A stretch of 64,000 nucleotides of DNA, from the NCBI RefSeq assembly GCF_900108305.1, contig NZ_FNUX01000006.1, forward strand, positions 82,457 through 146,456, written 5' to 3'. Below the pieces are notes generated by a model. The model saw only the letters and a list, made by a program, of their open reading frames with translations, did no database searches and was not told the origin of the DNA. This stretch comes from Nitrosomonas ureae. Its GTDB lineage: Bacteria; Pseudomonadota; Gammaproteobacteria; Burkholderiales; Nitrosomonadaceae. Of this stretch, positions 39,098 to 48,896 are shown one piece after another; within the stretch, counting starts at the first letter, position 1; each line of letters begins with the position of its first letter. The translations under genes were made by a program, and so were the position numbers.

Positions 39098-39841
39098 CTA
39101 GGCTCTTACAAGCATAATTTGACTTGCCTGCTGTGCATTGCGCTCTGCATTCTCCAGCATTTTCATTTGCATATCGAACTGACGGGCCAAAGCGATCATA
39201 CTGACCATCTCATGCACGACATTCACATTACTGCCTTCCAGCGTTCCATCAATCAGTCGAACTCTGGCATCAACGAGCGCTTCCTTACCATCTTTCTGAC
39301 GAAACAAACCATCAGCACCTTTTACAAGATTCCCCTCCGGAGGATTGACCAGCTTAATCCGCCCAACTATAGCCACGGTATTCGGAAGCGCATTAAGCGG
39401 AACTGTCGATACAGTTCCATCCACACCGATCGTAATGCGCGTTTCGGGCGGAACAGAAATAACCCCCGTGTCACTTTTAACTTTTAATCCATTCTGCGTT
39501 AACAGCAAACCATTTGGACCGACTTGCAAACTGCCATTACGGGTATAAGCCTCTTCACCATTATCAAGTTGCACGGAAATCCAGCCGGGACCACGAATAG
39601 CGACATCAAGATCGCGTCCGGTCGTCTCCAGGGGGCCTGTAGTGAAATCGGAACCTGTCGTTGAATCCACCACAAAAGCGCGTGTCGGCAATCCATCGCC
39701 AAACAATGGGATAGCACGGAATGCATTGGTTTCAGACCGATAGCCCGTTGTTGAAGCATTTGCGAGGTTGTGTGCAACCGTTGCTTGTTGATTAAGCGTA
39801 TGGTTTGCACCGGTCATTGATGTATAAATAAGTCGATCCAT
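39098..39841 (-). CDS. flgF: Flagellar proximal rod protein FlgF
   Basis: 247 residues. [20 protein letters not shown] with [14 protein letters not shown] at the N-terminus and [20 protein letters not shown] near the C-terminus are FlgF-type rod motifs. It lies between flgE and flgG. Confidence 0.96.
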   Translation of the reverse strand: MDRLIYTSMTGANHTLNQQATVAHNLANASTTGYRSETNAFRAIPLFGDGLPTRAFVVDSTTGSDFTTGPLETTGRDLDVAIRGPGWISVQLDNGEEAYTRNGSLQVGPNGLLLTQNGLKVKSDTGVISVPPETRITIGVDGTVSTVPLNALPNTVAIVGRIKLVNPPEGNLVKGADGLFRQKDGKEALVDARVRLIDGTLEGSNVNVVHEMVSMIALARQFDMQMKMLENAERNAQQASQIMLVRA

Positions 39842-39869
39842 GAATTCTTACTCAACTGTAATGAAAAAA

Positions 39870-41141
39870 CTAAAGATTAACCAACGTTTGCAAAATAGCA
39901 TCCTGAGTTTCAATTGTTTTGGCATTCGCTTGATACATACGCTGAGCGGTAATCATTTTTACCAATTCAGAAGTTAGATCCACATTGGCGGATTCAACAG
40001 CAGAAGCCTGGAGCGCTCCTAACGTTCCCGAGTTAGGCTGCCCAACCAATGGTTGGCCTGAACTGGGGGTTTCTATCCAACGACCCTCGCCAATAGGATT
40101 TAGACCTTGCGGATTAACAAAACTGGCCAAGACAACCTGTCCCAATGTTTTATTTTGCCCATTACTGTAATTTCCTTGAATCACACCATCAGCAGCTGTT
40201 GTAAAACCGGCCAGCCGGCCCGATGCATATCCATCACTCTGTGCTAAATTAACGCCAAAATTGGATCCAAATTGTGTCGCCGTGGTCAGATCCAAAGCAA
40301 AAATCAAAGGAGAGCCCGCTCCCAGTGTCGGATTGATGGTTGCCAAATCAACCGACACGTTAAAAGGTGCAGTTGGTGCGGTCAGAATTCCATTATCATC
40401 AAACGTTAATGTCACTGAAGCGGCACCATTCAGCGTAACGCCAATAGGAACACCTGCCGGATCAACTGCACCATCGACACTCGCATACATATCCCATGTA
40501 TTGGCTAATGCGCCCGATTTCTGAAAATAATAAGTAAATGCATGATCATTTCCTAAGCTATCGAAAAATACTCCGGATCTTTTTTCATTAAAGCTCTGAG
40601 TATTATTCGCATCAAAAGTGGTAACTGTAGGTGCGGTAGCATTTGAAGGCAAATTAAAGCCCAGACTGAAAGTCGATGTAACTTTGGGAGGAATATCAGT
40701 TGTACTTAATTTTAGATTGGTCGCTTGACCAGTGTTTATGTTTCCATTCGCATCGGGCGCATATCCGGTTAGATTTAACCCGCTGGCATCGGTCAGGAAT
40801 CCATTTCCGTCAAGACGGAATTGACCATTACGACTATAGCTAATCACCCCGTTATCGCTCATACGAAAAAAGCCTTGGCCATTGATCGCGATATCCAAAG
40901 GATTATTGGTTGATGCAATATCTCCCTGGTTAAATAACTGCGCAACAGTAGCTACTCTTGCTCCGATGCCCACTTGTGTGCGCGAAGAACCAGCGCCATC
41001 CAATGAGTTTGCAAATATATCGGTAAATTGGGCTTGAGCTTGTTTGTACCCCACTGTATTTACATTGGCAATGTTATTACCCACGACATCCAGATTTGTC
41101 GATGCCGCACTTAAACCACTTAAACCTTGTTGAAAACCCAT
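39870..41141 (-). CDS. flgE: Flagellar hook protein FlgE
   Basis: 423 residues forming the hook. N-terminal GFQQGLSGLSAASTNLDVVG and NIANVNTVGYKQAQAQF, C-terminal ELVKMITAQRMYQANAKTIE. The middle (about 150-330) is the variable hook domain. Confidence 0.97.
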   Translation of the reverse strand: MGFQQGLSGLSAASTNLDVVGNNIANVNTVGYKQAQAQFTDIFANSLDGAGSSRTQVGIGARVATVAQLFNQGDIASTNNPLDIAINGQGFFRMSDNGVISYSRNGQFRLDGNGFLTDASGLNLTGYAPDANGNINTGQATNLKLSTTDIPPKVTSTFSLGFNLPSNATAPTVTTFDANNTQSFNEKRSGVFFDSLGNDHAFTYYFQKSGALANTWDMYASVDGAVDPAGVPIGVTLNGAASVTLTFDDNGILTAPTAPFNVSVDLATINPTLGAGSPLIFALDLTTATQFGSNFGVNLAQSDGYASGRLAGFTTAADGVIQGNYSNGQNKTLGQVVLASFVNPQGLNPIGEGRWIETPSSGQPLVGQPNSGTLGALQASAVESANVDLTSELVKMITAQRMYQANAKTIETQDAILQTLVNL

Positions 41142-41154
41142 CTTGCTCTCCTAA

Positions 41155-41823
41155 TCAAAATACCTGTTTAACGTCAGATAAACTGACTAATCCCAACACA
41201 TTACCCATATCCAGAAGCGTTCCCAGCTCGCCATGGGAAACGCTATTTACCGTGCCAAATGAAAGCGTATTGACTTTTACATCCTTATCACCCTGTTTTG
41301 CAGTAACCTCAAAGGTATAATTACCAGCGGCTGCTTTTGCGCCACTATCTGTCACGCCATCCCACGCAATAGTACTGACACCTGACGGTTGCACACCAAG
41401 CTCCATTTTACGAATTGCAATGCCCGAGCTATCGAGTATCGTTACAGTCGCGTGATCAACCTGTTGAGCTAATTCAATTCCGGCTATGGCGCCTTCTCCT
41501 TCAAAAGGTATTGAATTACCGGGAACATAAGCGCTATGTCCAATCATTTCCAATGCTTCGATCGATCGGCCATCATCAGCGCTGGAAACCAGCTGCTGCA
41601 GTGTCGAATTTAATTTATCGATACCTGTTACCGTGCTGATTTGCGCCAACTGACTGGTCACTTCCGCATTATCTAGCGGTTTTAGTGGATCTTGATTCTT
41701 CATTTGGGTAACCAGAAGCTTCAAAAAACGATCTTGAGGGTTTTCGGCTTCTTTTTTAGTGGTGATGCCTGCTGTGGCTCCCGTTGAAATTGATTGCAAA
41801 TCGGCTGATTGAACTGAAGTCAT
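41155..41823 (-). CDS. flgD: Hook assembly scaffold FlgD
   Basis: Cap for hook polymerisation, 222 residues. FLKLLVTQMKNQDPLKPLDN near the N-terminus is diagnostic; the C-terminal part holds a beta domain with WDGVTDSGAKAAAGNYTFEV. It follows flgC by 11 bases. Confidence 0.97.
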   Translation of the reverse strand: MTSVQSADLQSISTGATAGITTKKEAENPQDRFLKLLVTQMKNQDPLKPLDNAEVTSQLAQISTVTGIDKLNSTLQQLVSSADDGRSIEALEMIGHSAYVPGNSIPFEGEGAIAGIELAQQVDHATVTILDSSGIAIRKMELGVQPSGVSTIAWDGVTDSGAKAAAGNYTFEVTAKQGDKDVKVNTLSFGTVNSVSHGELGTLLDMGNVLGLVSLSDVKQVF

Positions 41824-41834
41824 GGAACGCTCCT

Positions 41835-42239
41835 TTATTGACCTAGGGTCAGGGTTTTCTGTAACAATGATTTAGTAGTGTTCATCATATCGACGCTATT
41901 CTGATACGAACGTGAAGCCGACATCATATTGACCATTTCATCAACGACATTGACATTCGGCATCGTCACATAACCGCTTGTATTAGCAAATGGATGATTG
42001 GGTTCGAATACTTGCCGCATCGGCGATGGATCATGGATAACACCCGCAACCTTAACACCCGCTGCGCCATTAGCATCCGCACGCAATGTGCTGAAAACCA
42101 CTTGACGCCCACGATAAGGCTCTCCAGTCGAGCTGGTCACACTATCCGCGTTAGAAAGATTGCTTGCCACCACATTCAGACGCTGCGACTGCGCAGACAT
42201 GGCCGAGCTTGCTATACCAAACACATTAAACAATGACAT
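41835..42239 (-). CDS. flgC: Flagellar proximal rod protein FlgC
   Basis: 134 residues. [20 protein letters not shown] and [12 protein letters not shown], then [20 protein letters not shown]. Three bases separate it from flgB. Confidence 0.97.
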   Translation of the reverse strand: MSLFNVFGIASSAMSAQSQRLNVVASNLSNADSVTSSTGEPYRGRQVVFSTLRADANGAAGVKVAGVIHDPSPMRQVFEPNHPFANTSGYVTMPNVNVVDEMVNMMSASRSYQNSVDMMNTTKSLLQKTLTLGQ

Positions 42240-42242
42240 TTT

Positions 42243-42653
42243 TTATCTCTCCTGCAACGCTAATGATATATTTTTAAGCTCATTACTTAAGAAAGTAATG
42301 CTCGCATCGTACTTGATTGCATTATCAGCAAACCGGGTACGTTCCATATCCATATCAACCGTATTTCCATCCGCACTAGGTTGTAAGGGAACACGATATA
42401 AAATGCCATCTCCGAATAATCCAGGCACAGTTGAATTAATATGCATTAACGATGTCGTATTAAGGCTTACTTTTTTCAGGCTTGGGGTAGAAGAAAGCTT
42501 TTCATGAAGCATACTGGCAAAATCAATATCTTTCGCCTTAAAATTAGGAGTATCGGCATTCGCCACATTGCTTGAAAGCAATTCTTGCCTCGCGACCCGT
42601 AAGCTTAAAGCGGTATGGTGATAATTTAATTCTTTATCGAGTTTATTAATCAT
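42243..42653 (-). CDS. flgB: Flagellar proximal rod protein FlgB
   Basis: 136 residues, first gene of the flgBCDEFGHIJKL run. RQELLSSNVANADTPNFKAK and the C-terminal DNAIKYDASITFLSNEL segment match FlgB. It is divergent from flgA, the usual arrangement. Confidence 0.97.
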   Translation of the reverse strand: MINKLDKELNYHHTALSLRVARQELLSSNVANADTPNFKAKDIDFASMLHEKLSSTPSLKKVSLNTTSLMHINSTVPGLFGDGILYRVPLQPSADGNTVDMDMERTRFADNAIKYDASITFLSNELKNISLALQER

Positions 42654-42693
42654 CTTCTATATTGCCTTAATCAAATAATTCTCTATTCATTAC

Positions 42694-42714
42694 TTAGCAT
42701 TTAGCATTTAGCAT
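42694..42714. repeat. Three tandem TTAGCAT units between flgB and flgA
   Basis: Perfect 7-bp unit repeated three times (42694-42700, 42701-42707, 42708-42714) in the divergent flgB-flgA intergenic space. It could be a binding array for a flagellar regulator or a chance slippage product. Confidence 0.6.
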
Positions 42715-42878
42715 GCCAACTATAGTAAATGTTCGGATTGATAGGCGAAGCAACAATAAAGGCAAGAAATAGACGTTATCTTTGAGCATGAATCCAGTTG
42801 CAATTGCTTAATATACGGAGACAGCGGCAATAATTACCGGAATCGGCAAAAAATGAATGCTCCAGAAAATAAAAAATT

Positions 42879-43601
42879 ATGATGCGTTACTCAATATTAA
42901 TTCTTTGCCCACTCGTTCTGTCGCTTGCGTCTTTTACTCCTGCACTTGCATCCCGGCACAAAACTACCCCCCCCAGACAAGAAATATCTCTGATAAATAA
43001 TGCAATTGAGAATTTTGTCTACAGCAACACAGCTAGAATTCCAGGTCAAGTAACTGTAAATATAGGTCAAATTGACAAACATCTGGCGTTACCAGAATGT
43101 CCGCAGTTAGATCCCTTTATTCCAGTAGGAAACCGTTTATGGGGAAAAACTTCTATCGGTGTCCGTTGTAATAGCGGACTTGCAACCTGGACCATCTACG
43201 TGCAGGCAGAGATAAACGTGATGGCGAATGTGTTGCATACCGCACGGCCTATCGCTAGCGGACAAATAATTACCAATGAGGATATTGCGCCTCAGAATAT
43301 CAATCTGACACAATTACCCGAGGGCATACTCACCGATGCTTCGCTAATAGTGGGTAAAGTTGCCGCAACCCATTTGCCCGCCGGTCAACCATTACGTCCG
43401 CAAATGCTACGGGCCCCTTATGTAATCTTGCGGGGACAAACCGTCAATTTAGTCGCCCAAGGCCGCGGATTTAATATTCAATCAGAAGGACAAGCGTTAG
43501 CTGATGCAGCTGATGGGCAGATCATTCAAGTCCGCAATAAATCAGGGCGAATCATCAGTGGATTGGCCCGCCCCAATTCTATTGTTGAAATAAGACCATA
43601 A
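42879..43601 (+). CDS. flgA: Flagellar P-ring assembly chaperone FlgA
   Basis: Periplasmic chaperone for FlgI, 240 residues with signal peptide (cleavage near ALASR). The C-terminal SAF-like domain contains ARPIASGQIITNEDI and the conserved VNLVAQGRGFNIQSEGQALA and GQIIQVRNKSGRII. Divergent from flgB. The usual flgM and flgN partners are not next to it. Confidence 0.95.
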   Translation: MMRYSILILCPLVLSLASFTPALASRHKTTPPRQEISLINNAIENFVYSNTARIPGQVTVNIGQIDKHLALPECPQLDPFIPVGNRLWGKTSIGVRCNSGLATWTIYVQAEINVMANVLHTARPIASGQIITNEDIAPQNINLTQLPEGILTDASLIVGKVAATHLPAGQPLRPQMLRAPYVILRGQTVNLVAQGRGFNIQSEGQALADAADGQIIQVRNKSGRIISGLARPNSIVEIRP

Positions 43602-43716
43602 TTTATAACCAGCAGAATAATTCCCGGGCGATCGCCAAGTACTAAAAATTATCACCGTACAAATGATTTATAATCATTAATTGCATGACAAAACGAATAA
43701 CAAATAATTTTTTACT

Positions 43717-43995
43717 GTGATAAATATAAACCATACGCTTGAAATCAAAAAAATTCTGACTGATACCCTGGGATTAGGCAAACGACTTGATGCAATGGAA
43801 TCGGATGTAATATTACTCGGCAATATTCCTGAACTTGATTCAGTTGCAGTTGTTACAATCATCTTGGCTTTAGAGCAAAAATTTTCTATCTCAATAAAGG
43901 ATGACGAAGTTAGTGCCAAAACTTTTGAAAAGCTCAGTTCATTGGTTAACTTTGTAGAAATAAAGTTAGCTGAAAAGAACAGGCAATTAGCCTGA
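43717..43995 (+). CDS. Free-standing acyl carrier protein
   Basis: 92-residue four-helix carrier. The phosphopantetheine attachment serine is in ELDSVAVV (about residue 47), followed by IILALEQKFSISI, the usual helix II. The sequence differs from the fatty-acid ACP, so it is likely a specialised carrier for a surface polymer, lipid or secondary product. Start is GTG with no clear ribosome site. It lies between flgA and a Mth938-like gene with no synthase nearby, so its partner enzyme is elsewhere. Confidence 0.8.
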   Translation: MININHTLEIKKILTDTLGLGKRLDAMESDVILLGNIPELDSVAVVTIILALEQKFSISIKDDEVSAKTFEKLSSLVNFVEIKLAEKNRQLA

Positions 43996-44090
43996 ATCTG
44001 TCCTCAAATACCCGCACGATACTGATTGTATTCTGATTTAATTCATGCATAATCGCTTTGATACGATCAAAATCATTATGGAGCATAGCA

Positions 44091-44459
44091 TTGAAATTAC
44101 ACCCCGCTCATTTCTCTCATCAGTATATTTTCACTGGATACGGTGACGAATATGTGGAAGTCAATAAAATACGATATGAAAAAAGTTTGATTGTATTACC
44201 GAGTCAGCTGATTGAAAGCTGGCCGGTTATTTCAATTGCTGAACTAGAAATTCAGCATTTTGAGAATTTGTTACCTCATACACCAGAAATAGTTATTCTA
44301 GGCACAGGTATATCGCATCAATTTCCGCATTATTCATTGCTGAGTCAAATGGCTAAAATGGGTATTGGAATTGAGATTATGGATACAAAAGCTTGCTGCC
44401 GAACCTATAATATTTTAGTTGAAGAAGGACGGCACGTCGCAGCAGCTCTATTGATATAA
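44091..44459 (+). CDS. Mth938-like (DUF498) protein
   Basis: 122-residue protein of the NDUFAF3/Mth938 fold family; in mitochondria the relative assists complex I assembly, in bacteria the role is unclear. The N-terminal TGYGDEYVEVNKIRYEKSL and PEIVILGTG are typical. The start is taken as TTG at 44091, because GGAG lies 7 bases before it and the protein then begins MKLHP as in relatives; the longer TTG start at 44058 has no ribosome site. Confidence 0.8.
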   Translation: MKLHPAHFSHQYIFTGYGDEYVEVNKIRYEKSLIVLPSQLIESWPVISIAELEIQHFENLLPHTPEIVILGTGISHQFPHYSLLSQMAKMGIGIEIMDTKACCRTYNILVEEGRHVAAALLI

Positions 44460-44651
44460 AACTGCAGTAATGGAACAGAATATTGTTCCGCTTTATCGCA
44501 GCGAATAAGCTTGAATAACCCACCGGAGCGCGATAAGTATTTCCTCCGCATGGCAGTCAGCTCAGCATGCACATTCTAAGAAGATCCATTGGAAGCTTAA
44601 CTCTGCGAGCCCCGTTCTTGACAGCGACCCATCACCGTATATTTGATCTCG

Positions 44652-45932
44652 TCAATCAGCGTCTTTAACTTCAAGCGCAGTTAGCTCCAGTCCCTCAATT
44701 TCTTGCAATGACCTGCCTGCTATCCCTTGCAAATCCCCGTACATGCCCACTGTCGCCGTCATCACGCGCTCAATCTGCTCTTCGCGTTTAGCCCATTGTT
44801 TCATAATCGCCTTCCGTTCCTTTTCGAGATCTTGTTGCATAGTCGAAAACGCTTCGACAATTGCTTCCACACGCTGACGGAAGCGCGGGCCGGTGAGGTA
44901 TTGGTAGACCATTTCGGTTTTGGTTTGCTGGCCTTCGGATGATTGGCGCGCTAATGCAACTTCCAACAGGGATTGACGCAGAATCATCGCTACCGGCAAT
45001 GTAGCGCGCGGGTGAATAACCCAAACGCCTTCAATCAATTCAAACGTTTCAACGCCCTTTGGCAGGCTATGGCTCACGATAATGGCGATTTCCGCCTTCG
45101 CGGTACGCTGATCATCACGCAGTTTTACCAGCCAGGCATCGCTCCAATTCTTGGTACGTTTGAATTCCCACAAAATGACGCCACACGGTTGACCGCCTGT
45201 GCCAACAACACGATGCAACACATCCCCGCCATATTCACCCTTGGGAACCGGATCAATCGCGTCATAAGGGAATTTTAAGCGCAATAGGTTTTCCAGCTCG
45301 AGTTCCTGCACTTCCCCTTGCAGCTGTTGCGATCCCTGCTCCGCCCTACGCTTAAGGTCTTCAATCTGCTTTTGCATCGCGGCAATGGTTTGTTCCTTTT
45401 CCATTACCTTGAATTTTTGTTCTTCTTCGGCTTCTTTTTTGGCGAGTGCACGGACTTCGATCAATCCATTCTGCACCCGCTTGGCAACGGTGAGCTCCAA
45501 TTCGCGCCTGGCATCATCGAGTTCTCGCTGTTTCTTGATCAATTCAGCTTGCGCTAGTTGCGCTTGCGCGAGCTTCTCTTCACGGACTTTCAGTATTTCT
45601 TGTAATTCGACCAATTCACGCGCCTTGCTTTCCAGTTCAGCGGCATTGGCCAATTTAGCTTTGCGGGACTCTTCTGCAATCACACGCACGCGCTCTGCTT
45701 TCAACTGCTCCGCCACTTGGCTGGCTATCTGCTCTTCCAGCTTGCGCTTGTCTTCGCTCAGTTGCTTTTCCTTATCACGTATCGCTTGCTCACGCTGGAT
45801 AATCTCGCTGTCTTTTTGTGCCAACCGCTGCTCAAATTGTCTGCGCGTTGATTCGATCAGCGGAGCTGCCAATGATTCAGTGAGCTTGATTTCTGTTTTG
45901 CAGTTCGAGCAGGTAATCGTTGGTTCTGTCAT
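44652..45932 (-). CDS. DUF2130 coiled-coil protein
   Basis: 426 residues. A small CxxC zinc-like motif at the start (ITCSNCKTEI), a long charged coiled coil (about 25-215, rich in E, K, Q, R), then a globular DUF2130 domain with GEYGGDVLHRV, GQPCGVILWEFKRTKNWSDAW and KAEIAIIVSH. The last parts resemble a nuclease-like fold (E-x-K in WEFKRTK), but enzymatic activity is not established to my knowledge. It stands alone. Confidence 0.82.
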   Translation of the reverse strand: MTEPTITCSNCKTEIKLTESLAAPLIESTRRQFEQRLAQKDSEIIQREQAIRDKEKQLSEDKRKLEEQIASQVAEQLKAERVRVIAEESRKAKLANAAELESKARELVELQEILKVREEKLAQAQLAQAELIKKQRELDDARRELELTVAKRVQNGLIEVRALAKKEAEEEQKFKVMEKEQTIAAMQKQIEDLKRRAEQGSQQLQGEVQELELENLLRLKFPYDAIDPVPKGEYGGDVLHRVVGTGGQPCGVILWEFKRTKNWSDAWLVKLRDDQRTAKAEIAIIVSHSLPKGVETFELIEGVWVIHPRATLPVAMILRQSLLEVALARQSSEGQQTKTEMVYQYLTGPRFRQRVEAIVEAFSTMQQDLEKERKAIMKQWAKREEQIERVMTATVGMYGDLQGIAGRSLQEIEGLELTALEVKDAD

Positions 45933-46421
45933 AACGCTGTTTCTCCAGTTAAGAGCAATGATATTATTCGCTGCACGTGATTAGTTCCTTGATTCCGAGG
46001 TGAACTCAAATCTGAAGTGTGCAGCTTTATAAAATCAAGCCGAAACAAGCTGCATTAGCCGGTTAAGTTGCTTGAATGATTAAATTAAATAAAAGAATCC
46101 GGATCAGCACCATCGTGCAGCTCGCCAGAAAGCAACGATAACAGATTTACGAATGCGTGAGCGATGCAAGAAACAAGGCGTGGAGAAATATTTCATATTC
46201 TGCAACCCAAATGAACACACACAGCACTTGACGGCAAAGCGCTAAATGCGTTCTACTTCGATAAATCGTCCACAATAAAAACAGCATAAACATAACCGCA
46301 AGATTTCCACCCTGATGCATAAAAAGGTCCGTTCAATCAAGCGAGGCCACTTCTTGAGCCTTTTCTTAAGCAATATTGAATAGACTCAAGTTCGATCAAT
46401 CTTTACAAACGGTTCGCAACT
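45933..46421. other. Gene-free stretch before the c-di-GMP regulator
   Basis: About 490 bases. A 50-codon stop-free stretch on the plus strand (about 46094-46243) has no start codon or family resemblance. No RNA gene or clear regulatory site was recognised. Confidence 0.45.
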
Positions 46422-48863
46422 ATGAGTGAATTTATCAAGATACTGATTATCGAAGATGAAAAAATAGTGGCTCTTGATTTAAAAAGACGTCTGATCAAAT
46501 TAGGCTATCAAGTCACAGGGATGGCTGCCAACGGTCAAAAAGCGTTAATTCTGATAAATCAGGATCTGCCCAATATTGTTTTGATGGATATCCATATTCA
46601 AGGAAGTATGGATGGAATTGAGTTAGCTGGCATATTGCAAAAAACTCATAGCATTCCAATAATCTATCTCACAGCCTATTCCGAAGCGCAAACCGTAACC
46701 CGCGCAAAAGCAACCAAGCCCTATGGATATCTGCTAAAACCATTTTCCGACAGAGAATTAAATATCATCATTCAAGTCAGTGTAGAGCGCTACGAAAGCG
46801 ATATTCTGTTAAAAAAGAGCGAGCAGCACTTGCGCCTTGCGCTAGAAGCAGCACGTATGGGAACCTGGGAAGTGGAAAAAGCTTCACATAAGATATTCAT
46901 GGGAAAAAACCCGAGCGGCGATCTTGAAACCATAGCCGACTGGGAAAGTTTTTTTCTCACGATCGACGATAACGATAAAGCAGAAATTTGTGATCTCATT
47001 GATACACTCTGCATTAAAAAAGGTTCCGCAGCTGAAATAGAATTCCGTGTCACCTCTGGCGCAGGGGAAATTTACTGGTACAAGCTGTACGGTAAATCAT
47101 TTGAGAATGGCGATTCTGCCCAATATCAAGTTGTTGGAATCTTGCAGGAAACTACCGAGAATCGACTTGCAAAAGACCGCCTGGCTCAGGCAGCCACGGT
47201 TTTTGAATGTTCCACCGAAGGTATTATCATCCTTAATAAGGATAAGCTGGTTGATTGCGCCAATAATGCCTTTTATTCCATGACCAAATATCAAGAACGT
47301 AACCTCAAAAATAAAGAATTGCCTTTTCTTACCCATCGATCGCTGGATGAAAATACCTATAAGGATTTGTGGCATAGCGTTGAGACGCATAGCTGCTGGC
47401 GCGGTGAAATCAAAGCATTTAAAAGAAATAAAGAAATAATGTACATCTGGCTTACGATCGGACTCATTCCGGTCGAGGCGGTTATGGAAAAGCGGTTCGT
47501 AGTGATGATATCGGATATCACAAAGATCCGCGAAACACAGGAGCAGTTAACGCATTTTGCGTATTACGATAGCCTTACCAATTTACCTAATCGTATTTTG
47601 ATCATGGATCGTCTTAATCAGGCCATAGCAAAAGCGGCACGAGATTCATCATTGCTAGGCATATTATTTATTGATCTGGATAACTTTAAACGAATTAATG
47701 ATACTTTGGGGCATAAACATGGCGATTCAATGCTATGTCTCATTTCGCAAAGAATATTATCGGTATTACGCCAAAGCGACACATTAGGGAGATTGAGCGG
47801 TGATGAGTATATTGCTGTTACGGGTAACGTTGAATCTTATGATTCCCTGATTAGAATTGCCGAGAAAATATTGGATTGCATTTCGAAGCCTGTCGTTCTC
47901 AGTAATATGGAAATAATCCCGTCATGCAGTATCGGTATCAGCGTGTATCCCAATCACTCCGAAAATCCGGATCATTTAGTGCAGATGGCGGATACAGCAA
48001 TGTACGAAGCTAAAAACAACGGACGTAACAATTACGCCTTCTACCATCCCGGCCTAACACAAAGAGCCGCTCATCACCTGACGCGGGAGAGGGAATTACA
48101 TCATGCTCTGACCAATAATGAATTTTTACTTCATTTTCAGCCACAGTTCTCTCTGGCAAATAAAGAAATAATCGGAATGGAAGCCCTGATCCGTTGGAAG
48201 CATCCCAAGAAAGGACTGCTACTCCCCGCAGAAATTATTCCCGTTGCTGAAACCAGCCGATTAATTATTGATATCGGTAATTGGGTCTTGAAGGAAGCAT
48301 GCAGGCAACTGCATCAATGGCGAACTGATGGTTTGGATAATTTACGCATGTCAGTGAATGTTTCAATACGTCAGCTCGCGGATAATAATCTGCAAAAATT
48401 TATCGCAGAATTATTACATCAGTACTCTCTCCCAGCGCATTCTCTCGAACTGGAAATCACAGAATCCTGCCTGCAAAATGAATTAATTTATATCTCCTGC
48501 CTGGAACAATTAAGAAAATTAGGAATACTCATCTCCATTGATGATTTTGGCACAGGTTATTCTTGCCTGAGTTCGTTAAAAAACCTCCCGATACATCGCT
48601 TAAAAATCGACCAAAGCTTTGTTAAAGGAATCCCGCTGGACAAGAATGATTGCGCCATTGCAACAGCCGTTCTGGCATTAGCTCAGAAGCTTAATTTGCA
48701 AGTAACCGCTGAAGGCATCGAAACATATGATCAGATTACTTTTTTGCTCAGCCATGGTTGCAATGAATTACAAGGTTACTGGTTCAGCAAACCGGTTCCT
48801 CCTAAACAAATACCTGATTTAATACGTAACTTCTCCGATCAATTGGCAAGTTTAAAATCCTGA
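46422..48863 (+). CDS. Response regulator with PAS, GGDEF and EAL domains
   Basis: An 813-residue hybrid that can both make and break cyclic di-GMP. REC domain 1-125 with acidic pocket E11/D12, phospho-acceptor D56 (VLMDIHI), T84 and K106. Two PAS-like domains follow (about 135-250 and 255-375). The GGDEF domain has the variant SGDEY at 459-463, which keeps the catalytic acidic pair. The EAL domain starts at 587 (EALIRW) and keeps ELEITES, DDFGTGYS, LKIDQSF and the AEGIET motif, so a phosphodiesterase is likely active. A histidine kinase gene follows after 33 bases and is the obvious partner. Confidence 0.94.
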   Translation: MSEFIKILIIEDEKIVALDLKRRLIKLGYQVTGMAANGQKALILINQDLPNIVLMDIHIQGSMDGIELAGILQKTHSIPIIYLTAYSEAQTVTRAKATKPYGYLLKPFSDRELNIIIQVSVERYESDILLKKSEQHLRLALEAARMGTWEVEKASHKIFMGKNPSGDLETIADWESFFLTIDDNDKAEICDLIDTLCIKKGSAAEIEFRVTSGAGEIYWYKLYGKSFENGDSAQYQVVGILQETTENRLAKDRLAQAATVFECSTEGIIILNKDKLVDCANNAFYSMTKYQERNLKNKELPFLTHRSLDENTYKDLWHSVETHSCWRGEIKAFKRNKEIMYIWLTIGLIPVEAVMEKRFVVMISDITKIRETQEQLTHFAYYDSLTNLPNRILIMDRLNQAIAKAARDSSLLGILFIDLDNFKRINDTLGHKHGDSMLCLISQRILSVLRQSDTLGRLSGDEYIAVTGNVESYDSLIRIAEKILDCISKPVVLSNMEIIPSCSIGISVYPNHSENPDHLVQMADTAMYEAKNNGRNNYAFYHPGLTQRAAHHLTRERELHHALTNNEFLLHFQPQFSLANKEIIGMEALIRWKHPKKGLLLPAEIIPVAETSRLIIDIGNWVLKEACRQLHQWRTDGLDNLRMSVNVSIRQLADNNLQKFIAELLHQYSLPAHSLELEITESCLQNELIYISCLEQLRKLGILISIDDFGTGYSCLSSLKNLPIHRLKIDQSFVKGIPLDKNDCAIATAVLALAQKLNLQVTAEGIETYDQITFLLSHGCNELQGYWFSKPVPPKQIPDLIRNFSDQLASLKS

Positions 48864-48896
48864 CTGTTTTTTTATTCATCATCACAAAATCCAGAT

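Noticed and set aside
42700..42725. Sigma-54-like GG-N10-GC on the minus strand upstream of flgB
   Set aside because: The spacing fits but flanking bases differ from TGGCAC-N5-TTGCA at several positions, and it overlaps the tandem 7-mers.
44472..44489. GGAACA/TGTTCC hairpin after the Mth938-like gene
   Set aside because: Only 6 bp and no convincing U tract.
46094..46243. 50-codon open stretch in the gap before the c-di-GMP regulator
   Set aside because: No start codon at the head, no ribosome site and no family resemblance.
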